From Effrenium voratum (lineage: Eukaryota; Sar; Dinophyceae; Suessiales; Symbiodiniaceae): a DNA stretch of 64,000 nucleotides. Shown here in pieces: positions 55,953 through 64,000 of this stretch; positions within the stretch are counted from its first letter, which is position 1, and each line of letters begins with the position of its first letter. The position numbers were made by a program, and so were the translations under genes. The notes beneath the pieces are model-generated. The model worked only from the letters and a program-made list of their open reading frames with translations, did not search any database and had not been told where the DNA came from. The DNA is taken from positions 152,501-216,500 of the forward strand of contig CAUJNA010003497.1 of the NCBI GenBank assembly GCA_963377175.1. The letters are read 5' to 3'.

Positions 55953-58900
55953 CATGGACTTTACATGATTGCTTGATTCGGTCTCTTCTCAACAGTCAAA
56001 GCACCAGAATCATAAAAGCGCACGTCTACACAGACGCCAAACCACCAAAATCATGGAAACACACATTGCAAATATGCTGGAAGCACTGGGAATGCAGCCG
56101 TGAAGTGAATGCTCAAATGGCCAAACAGGGTGATCACAAAGACTACCCAGCCCCAAGAGGCCTTGAAGTGAGAGAAGCATTTCCGCAAAGCACTTCCACC
56201 AAATACATCCATTTTACGGGGTACATCTTCAGCTTGAAAGCAATATGGTGTTGCTTAATGGTATAGGCTGCACATGTAAGCAACTTCTGGGACAATAACC
56301 CCAAAAAAAAACACATTTGTTTTTCTGTCTGTCCGTTTACATTTTTAGAGGTGGCCATATTGCCGTGGACCTGTAGGTCAACACCCAAAACCGATACCAA
56401 CCTGCAACACCGGTCAACGGTGTGCCGAAAACCCTGCAACCCATACCCTGACAGCGCGTCTGCTATGCCACGTGCCAACTAAAGGGCTGCTTGCAAAGAC
56501 CCCCCAAAGCAAACTCCCAAAGGACACCTACCCATTAGTGGGATCCCCAAAATTTGACGACACAAAGACAACTCTACAAATCTGCGCGTGGTTTCGATCG
56601 CACGGAGAGGCCGGCCTGGTGCACCTGGCCGGCGATCCACAACAAAAGGACCCTCCACCCCCTCTCCCTCTGATTTTAGGGCGTCCTTTTGGGGGTATCC
56701 TTGGTTCCCTTGGATCTCCCCTAAATCTCTCACACTGGCATCCTCCGCAGAGTGGCAATGAACTGGCACCTTTAACTTGAGGGAAGACCTCCCTTTGACT
56801 CTTGAGTGAAGCCCAACAGTCCGGCAACTCTTTCTTTCTTCAGTCCAAACCCGAAGAGCCCCGGGCTTGACGACCAAGCGCAAAGAGTGGTCTGACCCTT
56901 TTGCCAGTTTGGGGGGGGGTTCTCAAAATTGGGGGGAGCGTCCCCCGCTTGAACTGAGTTCAAGGCAACCCTTCCTTCCTAACGAGAAGGGACCACGAGC
57001 GCCGCGCCTCACAGTCCCCCTGGAAGCCCTGACACCCGTGGAAGGAGGCCTCAGGGTGGAGCATGGCCGTGGCTCGGTTTTGGTTTTCTGAGTCGGTACC
57101 GTCAAAAGGGAAACCAAAAGGAACAACTGCGCCGTTTTTTGGGGGTCCGACCCAAAAAACACACACAAATAAGCCGAGATCTGCGATGCCATGACTCGTG
57201 GTGGGTGCCAGCCCCACCTGTATAAAGAGATCTTCGGTATGTTTCTGAACCACTGTTTGTTGGCATGTAAAGGTACACCAAGAAACAGCGTCCATTTTGA
57301 TGTAAACTTTGTTTATCCGGATAGCCCTAGTCAAAGGAATCCCCGAGAATAGCTCATGTCCCTACTTAGAGGGACCCACCCAGAACTGAAACCCTGCCGC
57401 GGCAAACAACGAAAGCAAGAAAACACAGCTCGATGTGGACTAATTTGAGGTGGTTCTGGATTAATTGGAAGTTGACATTTGGATTAACTGGACGCGGTGC
57501 ATCCGTTTCCAGGGCACAGGGCAAGGACCCTTTGGAGCCGCGAAGAAGAAGTTGACATTTGGGTTGGGCACCCTATGGGCAAGTGTTTCTTTGTAGCTCC
57601 CCCTTAGCCAAACCAGAGGCTGCCCCACGAAAACGCGGGCCACCCGTTTGACAAGCCCTCCATCTTTGCCATTGCCTCCGCAGAGGAGCGGCGCTTGATG
57701 TTGATCTCCAGGTGCCCCACCTCCAGAGAGTCGCGGAGGGAGAGAGACACGCGTGACATGGTCATGCTGAATCACTCTCCTACTTGGTGGTTTGGCTTGG
57801 TGCTTTGGATGTTTTTCCAAACCCCCAATTGGCTTCAGAGGGTTCAATCAGGGATACTGCGAAATCCATTTCGCAGCACTGTACAGAATTCTCGGTGTTT
57901 GATCCGATTCCCCATGTAAATGCCAACAAACAATGGTTTCAACCATGGTTTGAAAGTGGTGCAACAATGTGTTTGTCCATCCACAGTACGGTTGTCTCTT
58001 TTGTAGGGTTAGATGGTTGGTTTCGTTTAACTTCCCCTTTAAAACTAAAAAATGAGTATCCTCAAAAAGTCTAAATAACTAGGATGAACCCTTTGCCAGT
58101 TTCTCACATGCCCCGCCAAATGGACGAACAATACTCGGTATGTCCTACTCACCTGCCGAAGATCGCTGAAGGCGCCTTTCCACTCTGGGGCTGCCAGGGA
58201 CTTGAGGGGCGTCCTTGTCGTAGGTTCGGCGCTCACAGGGAAACATCAAACAGAGTCCGCAAGCGAAACACCTTGATGGCTCAGCTCGTTTTACCCCCCC
58301 AAATCGGTGAGCTCGCGTTTCTCAGTGCCCAGGCTGTATCCAGGGTTGCTCCCAAAGACTCTCGCACAAGGGTAGAACTGTGGAACCTTATGATAATCAG
58401 GCGACCCCCTAACACATGGCCCTCAATTGACTGGAATGAACATTTTCATGGCTTTGCGTGAACGCAATCTATGGTTTCCACTTGGTTTCCCTTTGAAACC
58501 ACCACCCAAAACACGGGGCGCCCTGAAAAAAAAAACAAAAAAACGCGCGGAGCCGCCTGCTCCCCGAGCGCCAGCTGCTTCACCGCCACCTTCCTCACCA
58601 AGCTGCGGCGACGCAAGGCGGCGACCTTGGAGGCGCCAACCCGGCGGGACCCTTGTCATAAGTGTATGTGTTAAAATAGGGGAACCCCCTCCCCCCCAAA
58701 AGAAACTCTAAACAAAAAGAAACACGAAATCATGTTTTCCCAGGTTTCAAAAATGGTGAAACCGAAAATGATGCACGGAATCCTGCACCACCTAAGAAAC
58801 CTTGGAATGATGAATCCCCTGCAAATACTGGCAAGCAATTGGCTTGCCATGGTTTCAAAGAGGTGCAGGATTTTGTCCATCCACAGTAGGGCAATCACCC

Positions 58901-61900
58901 CTCCCCCCCCCCAAGAAAATTAGGACAAAAAAAACGGAATGCATGTGTTCCCACCTGTCAAAAAGGCGAACCTACAATGATTGGTTTTCCCATGTGTCAA
59001 AGCAGCCCCCCCAAACAAAATCAAGCAACAAAGAAATGGTTCCCGGGAACCCTCGAAAATCTCAGGGGACCATCCCGCGGCCTATCTGGGCTGAGACCCC
59101 AAAGCTTGCAGCTGATTTGTCAAAGTAGGTGAACCCCCCCCAAGAAAAACATATGATGGTTTGCCTGTCAAAATAGGGGAACCACGAAAATGACGGTTTG
59201 AATATGTGTCAAGATATGGGAACTTCAAAAAACATTATTTCCTATGTGTCCAATACTAGGGAACTCAACCCAAATATGCTTTGCCTATGTGCCAAAACAG
59301 GGGCCATGTCATTCAAAATAGGGGAGCCAACAAATGTTGATGGTTTGTCCCATGTGTCAAAATAGAGGGGGTCCAAAAAAAAATATGTTCCCACATAGAT
59401 GGTGTGTCTATGTGCCTACAACAATGTGGTTCTCCCGTGTGTCAAGTCGATAATGGCTTTCCTGCCAAAATCGGGGAGCCACCAAGCAGGACGGCTTTCC
59501 GTTGTGTCAAACTAAGGCGGCCACAAGACATGATGGTTTTCCCATGTGTCAAAATAGGGCCACCCCCGCAAATGATGGTTCTCCCCACGTGTCTTGTCCG
59601 GCACATTGACTGTTTCGCGAAAACACATGTCCACTTCTTCCTGGAGTCTCCATGGCCCTTTCAAAATGGGTCCATGACCCCATTATTTTAGGAAATGACC
59701 ACCATTTTTAAAGGGCCATGGAGACTCCAGGTCCGTGTTTCGTTCTTTGAGGGTGTTTGGGCCCTATTCCACTCCAAAACATATATCCCTTGTTCCGAAC
59801 CATTTGGTGGTAGCTCACATGTCCACTTCTTCAAAACCAAAATCTCTTTGCCCTCGCCGAGGTGCGGCAGCTTTGGCTGCCGTGATGGCGTCGCTGATGG
59901 GCTCGAAGAGCGCCGCCTCGAGGTCGAAGAGGGGCTGCCTTGAACGTTGGTACAAGTCTGGGGCTACCTGGGCTACCTTCCATTTCCAATCTTTCTGGAG
60001 ATACTTCAATCTAGAAAACTTCCGGAAACCCAAAGATCTGGTGAACAGAACGATGGTTGAAAAGAATGGGGAATCAACCCCTAGAACAAGGGCTGGCATA
60101 TTACCACAAACAATGACGCCGAACGCATCCCGGTATGTGTATTGTATACAATAATATATACATATATGTGTGTCGCTTTTTTGAGGGTACATGTAATATG
60201 ATGTTGTTTGGTGTTTGACAGGTGCTACAATGATATTGGATTGTCATTTGCCTGCTGGCAATTTGGTGATATTTGGTGTGTGCACTGATGCAAATTTCTA
60301 TTCTCACTCCATCCCTGGGAGTTTATCATCCACCGTAGGGTTCTCTTCCAAAACCCCTTGAACCAGGCTTCCTATGTTCGCTGACCACAGAACCATTCAA
60401 GGGTTCGTCCTCGAAGGTTCCTGGCTCTGAGGTCTTAGGTCTGAAAACCTTCGCGCGGGTATGGCACTATCCAGGGCCCCCTTGAAGAGCAATCCCCTGT
60501 TAGCTAACTGACTTCAAGACGGGTTCCCTTGGTTCCTTTGAATACCTCGCTGGGTCGGTTCCGCTTGCTCCACTATGCGACATGGGCCTCTGAAAATGAG
60601 TTACCTTCCTTTTAGCTTCCCCCTAGCAAAAACCCTCATGCCGCAGCTCGCCCACGAGGATTTCGCTTGCTCCATTTTCAGGAACCTGATCTCCGTGAAC
60701 CCCATGTCCGTCCTGCCGATCCGTCGACCAAACGTTTTTAAGCTTACCCAGCTCGTCTTTCTGAAAAGTCAGGGATGAAAACAACCCCCCAAACTGGGTG
60801 AACATGGATGTTTTCTTTGAAGTCCCTCAGCCGCGTTCACAGCGGGTCCGGACAACTGCTCTCGCCACGCGGGTCACTCCGCCCTTGGGCCGGGTTCTTG
60901 TTTGCTTCCGGAGGTTTCGACTCCTCGCTCTGGCTTGGCTTGCCCCAAAATGTGGCTCACTTCCCATCGAGTGGATTAAACAAGGCCTGGGTTTCTGATT
61001 TAACGCCAAACAGTAGAAGCCCAAAAAGGGCACCGAGGCCAAAGAGAATCCTCGGAAAACCCCATGAAACGCAATCCGAGCAGCGGCTGAGCGCTGTCAC
61101 TGCCCCAGGAGGAGATCATGTGAATGGCCCACAGACCTCGCTGGTCGAATTGAAAAGAATCGTTGTGTCTGTCCAGCCCTTGCCACTACTAGCAGAAAAC
61201 GTGTGGGACCCTGAACAGATCTGTTTCTCGGTTGCATCGGTTGCGGGCCTATTCTACTGAGGATGGACGAAGTCCTGCACCACGTTGAAACCACGGGAAA
61301 CCATTGTTTGTTGGTATTTCCAGGGGAATCATCAGAAACCAGGGTTTGTCGGGTGGTGCAGGATGTCGTCCATCCACATATGAGGGCTAGGGCAGTAAGG
61401 TCCCTCAATGAGGTCAAGCAACTCCTTCCGCGGTTGGTTCTCCCATTTCGCAGGACGAGTCTTGCTCAACCCCGTGGAAGCACAATAGCAACATGTGGCC
61501 AGCGGAACATTCTGGCGGTTTGGTCCTTGTTTTGAGGCTCTCAGTGCAAGCCTTCTGACTGACTTTCAAACTCGCCTCTTTGTTGTTTACCATCAATAAC
61601 TCACCCTCCAAGGCCCCAAAGGGGCCTACTGAACAGAAACATGCGTCTCAGTTGCTGACTTTGATACCCCAGAAGCAGCAAAACCAAGTAGCAGCTCTTC
61701 TGCCAAGCTGCTGCAATCACCCAGGTTCGCACCCACCTCCCACATCCGCAGCAATGGCTTTGGCTGCCTCGGAGTCGTGAGAGAGAGACGAGACCAGCAG
61801 AAAGCCGTTTCCACCTTTGGACTCAAATCAGAACTTGCCCACAAACCTCAGCCAGCTTAGGTTCACGGGAAAAGCCAGGAAAGCCGGAAAAACAAATCAG

Positions 61901-62583
61901 GGTCCCGGTCCAAATCACTACGCATACATGTTACCTGTTTGAGGGTCGCCAGTGTTGGGCCATTTGGTCTCACATGGAGAAAGTGGCGAATGTCCCGGGA
62001 AAATCTCAGCCTACATGGAATCCATCTGGACATGGTTCCCGATGTTCCCGTACCAGAAACCTTTGTGGCCGTGGTCATCACAAAGCCATATCATTGACCA
62101 GAGCAAGGGAACTGTTTCACCAGTAGCAAATCTGTTTATCAAGCACACATTCACTTTCACTCACTTGTCATTGAACAACATGTATTCTAACTCCGTCCTC
62201 AGTGGCCACAGGAAGCAAGGACACCCAACAAACATCCCAAACATACCTGGAGACCTAAGCCTCCGACTTCCTTGGCCTTGGGGGCCTCGGCAAACGTGAA
62301 AACAAACACATGCTTGAAAGGGGGTCAGGGTCTGAACCCTTTTGCTCAAGTAATCTGGGGGCTTCTCAAGATAGGAGTCCCTGAAATGCTTGGTGTCCTG
62401 AAATGCTACCTGGCTTGCCTTTGAATACCAAGCTACAGTCCACCATGTGGGTGTCTTTCTTACAGGAGACCATGTAAAGATGGTAGTTGCTCTTTGTGTT
62501 GCTTTTAAACCACGCAAACAAATAACACGGACCTAAAAAGATATACATATATAATATATAACCTACAAACACAGGTGTTGATA

Positions 62584-62618
<35 letters not shown>

Positions 62619-62746
62619 TTATATGCATACACACACGCGCACTTGGAGAAACACTCATTTCCGCGCACGCGCCGCATTTCGTCTGGGGTGCGACGTACCT
62701 TCCAGCAGCTCCTGGGAGATGCGGCGCTTCGCTAGGGCGGCGATCC
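45454..62746 (-). CDS. Gene 3: unrecognised multi-exon gene (partial)
   Basis: At least twelve GC-rich blocks on the minus strand share one frame bias (most codons end in G or C), AG|G acceptors and GC or GT donors. Several adjacent pairs join in phase (62,699 to 60,712; 60,656 to 59,938; 50,350 to 49,381). The assembled pieces are mostly helical and charged, with no motif I recognise. The start is not seen and the end is ambiguous: a stop-bearing block at 46,532 competes with a longer block at 45,454-45,543. It could also be two genes. The blocks are listed individually. Confidence 0.6.
46268..46400. mobile_element. 133-bp element with 25-bp perfect inverted ends
   Basis: Bases 46,268-46,292 (tggatgcccctgccatattg + caagt) are the exact reverse complement of 46,376-46,400. 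The interior has no open frame. A non-autonomous foldback/MITE or a strong hairpin. Confidence 0.8.
46532..46570 (-). CDS. Possible gene 3 terminal exon DDLEDAVLAEYS-stop
   Basis: Thirteen codons from TCGCAG|G to TGA, phase 0 as required after the block ending at 49,317. It competes with the block at 45,454. Codon bias is weaker than in other blocks. Confidence 0.35.
   Translation of the reverse strand, partial: DDLEDAVLAEYS
49317..49381 (-). CDS. Gene 3 exon NYSAVAADSRGEAVVPLSKL
   Basis: Acceptor CATGAG|G; GC donor (GCGCGG) after AAG. Phase agrees with the upstream block. Confidence 0.75.
50350..50398 (-). CDS. Gene 3 exon DYIVESLMEIFSRALR
   Basis: Acceptor GTTCAG|G; GT donor (GTGAAC) splitting a Gly codon that the next block completes (G-NYSAV). 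Confidence 0.72.
52298..52357 (-). CDS. Gene 3 exon GRFCVVFLQTDAARIGQREE
   Basis: Twenty codons, beta-strand-like start. Acceptor CGCGAG|G; GT donor (GTGACC), phase 0 into DYIVES. The frame remains open in both directions, so ends are tentative. Confidence 0.7.
53496..53572. repeat. G/C-rich hairpin, 14-bp perfect arms
   Basis: gtcggcgagcggcc at 53,496-53,509 against ggccgctcgccgac at 53,559-53,572, with C-run and G-run in the loop. Followed by two gcgggcccacaggggg units (53,615-53,640; 53,672-53,695). Confidence 0.85.
55507..55950. repeat. Compound TA/CA, ACACAG and ACAG array
   Basis: Order: TATATACACA-type (55,507-55,610), (ACACAG)n (55,630-55,690), (ACAG)n (55,691-55,746), TA/CA again (55,757-55,812), (ACACAG)n again (55,825-55,900), (ACAG)n again (to 55,950). 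The block order is duplicated. Confidence 0.95.
56595..56624 (-). CDS. Gene 3 exon fragment VHQAGLSV (tentative)
   Basis: A GC-rich frame after GGCCAG|G. The 3' boundary is not clear. Included because codon bias and acceptor match its neighbours. Confidence 0.4.
57008..57049 (-). CDS. Gene 3 exon ASFHGCQGFQGDCE
   Basis: Fourteen codons, two Cys. Acceptor CCTGAG|G; GC donor (GCGCGG). Several alternative AG|G acceptors lie inside. Confidence 0.5.
57676..57720 (-). CDS. Gene 3 exon VGHLEINIKRRSSAE
   Basis: Acceptor TGGAG|G; GC donor (GCAATG). The frame is open upstream as MTMSRVSLSLRDSLE (from 57,765) with the same codon bias, so the exon may start earlier. Confidence 0.6.
58153..58213 (-). 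CDS. Gene 3 exon TPLKSLAAPEWKGAFSDLRQ
   Basis: Acceptor ACAAG|G; strong GT donor (CAG|GTGAGT). GC-rich third positions. Confidence 0.65.
58557..58625 (-). CDS. Gene 3 exon VAALRRRSLVRKVAVKQLAL
   Basis: Twenty-three codons ending GEQ, basic helix. Acceptor TCCAAG|G; GC donor (GCGGCT). The phase to the next block does not close cleanly, so a small exon may be missing. Confidence 0.6.
58930..59620. repeat. Degenerate tandem repeat, catgtgtcaaaatagggg
   Basis: About ten units of 45-75 bp, each with cc(c)atgtgtcaaaatagggg, a short A-rich variable part and atgatggttt. Single related units occur at 58,663 and 14,262. Spacers between units are not unique in the CRISPR sense. Confidence 0.85.
59641..59730. 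mobile_element. 90-bp hairpin, 21-bp perfect arms
   Basis: 59,641-59,661 (ctggagtctccatggccctt + t) is the exact reverse complement of 59,710-59,730, loop 48 nt. A 17-nt direct repeat (cacatgtccacttcttc) lies at 59,624-59,640, touching the left arm, and again at 59,816-59,832. Confidence 0.8.
59881..59938 (-). CDS. Gene 3 exon QPLFDLEAALFEPISDAIT
   Basis: Acceptor TTCAAG|G; GC donor (GCAGCC). Amphipathic acidic helix-like sequence, strongly GC-rich third positions. Confidence 0.7.
60656..60712 (-). CDS. Gene 3 exon TDMGFTEIRFLKMEQAKSS
   Basis: Acceptor CGGCAG|G. Twenty-three of 26 codons in this frame end in G or C, against about half in the neighbouring frame. Ends at a GT donor (GTGGGC) that fits the phase of the next block. 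Confidence 0.6.
61261..61382. repeat. Foldback family D (gatggacgaagtcctgcacc / inverse)
   Basis: About 120 bp, ends are inverted copies (GGATGGACGA..TCCTGCACCAC against GTGGTGCAGGA..TCGTCCATCC), core with gaaaccattgtttgttggta. Other copies: 53,112-53,223; 57,846-57,994; 58,750-58,889; 45,782-45,917; about 28,800-28,955. Confidence 0.85.
62575..62620. repeat. (AT)n microsatellite
   Basis: Alternating AT with single interruptions, about 45 bp. A similar short run is at 53,761-53,775. Confidence 0.9.
62699..62746 (-). CDS. Gene 3 exon IAALAKRRISQELLE
   Basis: Acceptor TCTGAG|G; GT donor (GTACGT) after GAA AG. Joins the next block in phase as ELLER-TDMGF. GC-rich third positions. Confidence 0.65.
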
Positions 62747-64000
62747 TCAGATTCGAGCCGAGGCCGGGGCGGGAATTGGCCCAGGCTGGGCCGATCCGCT
62801 TTCGGCTTTCTGATTCCGGGGTTTCTGAGGTGCGAAATGGAGTACGTCAGTACACCGGCTGCCCATGCCAATTGACTGACTTGCCTGGACTGCCCTGAGA
62901 TCCTGAACTTATCCTTGACTTTTAGTGGGTTGAATCCGGAAACTACACCTGAACCAACCAAAACGCGAAAACGCTAAGGAACCAGATGGGAACCATCCAG
63001 CAGAGTCTAAAACGTTTGTTTGCCACGTTTAGTGACCTTCCTAAGTAACGCCAGGAACTCGGAGACAGTCACAATGGTAGGAATCTAAGCCAACCTTTGC
63101 CTGAGCTGACTAGAAAAAGTGACTCGACTTCTCGGGACCAAACGAACGAAGGCTTACCTTTTCAAGCTGACATATTTCGGGTGTTCCATTGCACCCGCAA
63201 AAAGTAGCGCTTTCTGCAGAGGGTCGTTACGGCCACCACGTATATGTATGTTTTCTTCTTGGCGCTAGTCATTCCAGACAGATTGACGATTTTCACGTCC
63301 CACAAAGTTGAAGTCTGAAAATCCACCCAGTTCTAACCAAGATAGGGTTGGTACGGAAGACCCCCGAATGTCTTAGACTTTCGCACTTCCGGATTTCACG
63401 CACACAACGCCGCCCAAATGACCCAGCATTCTCGCTTCTCCAGGTGTCACACAAAACCCTCATACCCAGGGAATGGAACGCCATTTCCGCTCTGCTAAAA
63501 GTGTAAAGGTTTTCCATCTCGGCATTGGAGAAAGGTATGCCGTGCACTCTTTCGAGCAATCCCCACGGTGTTTCCATGGGATATACGAATTTTGGATTCA
63601 CGGGTGCCGCATGTTCAAAGGTAATCTTCACTTCTGGAGGACAAATGCTGGGCTGCCCTCACATCCGCTAAATGCTTGACCACTGGTGGGTTAAATGGAA
63701 ACATATGGAAACCCAACCACTAAACCCGCAAACTTAAAGACAACAAAAAGAAACCGGACGATTCGCTGGGAAACGCCCAGCGCTGCGGGTACTGCTCTCG
63801 CCCCCAGCTCATATGTGTCGTATGAATCCCGGGCCCACGGGCGCCAAGCAGTTGTCACTTTCCCAGTGCCATTTCCAAACTAAACCCACCCTTTAAAAGA
63901 CAGGCGAAAATTCTGGTTACCTACTCTTGTACCTATCTGGGATCTGGCTTTGTTGAAAGAGACTCCCCAGCTCGGGTGTGCACTGGTCACAGTAAGTCTC
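62747..64000. other. Right-edge region, no confident gene
   Basis: Should hold upstream exons of gene 3. A minus frame at 63,293-63,631 is open for 112 codons but overlaps a dispersed element (ctgctaaaag). Another short GC-rich minus frame (RPWARDSYDTYELGARA, about 63,775-63,850) could be an exon. Element copies lie at 62,895-63,005, 63,185-63,240 and 63,675-63,740. Confidence 0.4.

Larger units (their letters stand above)
52358..56594 (-). other. Gene 3 intron or unresolved exons, 4.2 kb
   Basis: No exon recognised with confidence. Contains family D (53,112-53,223), foldback C (53,356-53,460), the G/C hairpin (53,496-53,572), family E (54,533-54,642) and the CA-rich array (55,507-55,950). 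Confidence 0.5.

Noticed and set aside
55469..56266. 265-codon plus frame
   Set aside because: Mostly the ACACAG/ACAG array (His, Arg, Thr, Asp repeats).
58930..59620. CRISPR-like spacing of a repeated core
   Set aside because: Units are degenerate, spacers share sequence with each other, there are no cas genes, and the context is eukaryotic intron.
63293..63631. 112-codon minus frame
   Set aside because: Overlaps a dispersed ctgctaaaag element and lacks the GC-rich third positions of other exons; kept only as a note.

Overview
The window is nuclear DNA of a eukaryote, most likely a photosynthetic dinoflagellate. Three things point there. (1) Short GC-rich exons (14-113 nt) sit in kilobase-scale, repeat-filled introns. 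(2) The introns that can be phased by protein homology mostly begin with GC instead of GT, and almost always end AG with G as the first base of the next exon. (3) All recognised genes lie on one strand (minus), and one encodes a plastid-type protein with an apparent two-part targeting leader. Degenerate TTTAGGG tracts fit the same assignment. No bacterial operon, tRNA, rRNA or CRISPR array was seen. The species cannot be named from the sequence.

Layout on the minus strand, so the 5' ends are at high coordinates. About 45.4-62.7 kb holds at least a dozen exon-like blocks of an unrecognised gene (gene 3); its start probably lies near or beyond the right edge. 36,807-43,732 holds a plastid protein of the DUF2358/SnoaL-like family (gene 2), with a signal peptide, a lumen-type segment and a complete C-terminus. 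About 247-32,177 holds adenylosuccinate synthetase (purA/ADSS, gene 1), split into about 21 recognised exons. Its first exon(s) are unresolved and roughly the last 90 codons run off the left edge. About 1.1 kb of purA coding sequence is spread over 32 kb.

The rest is intron and intergenic DNA. It is built from about ten families of short (80-160 bp) dispersed elements, many with inverted-repeat ends, plus microsatellites and minisatellites: an 870-bp GT-rich array, about 88 copies of TTG, and an ACACAG/ACAG array. The two TTTAGGG-like tracts face outward.

Functionally, purA makes the first committed step from IMP to AMP and the DUF2358 protein is expected in the plastid. No pathway link between the three genes is evident, as is usual for dinoflagellate gene arrays. 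Exon coordinates come from homology plus reading-phase consistency. Items marked tentative need transcript data.
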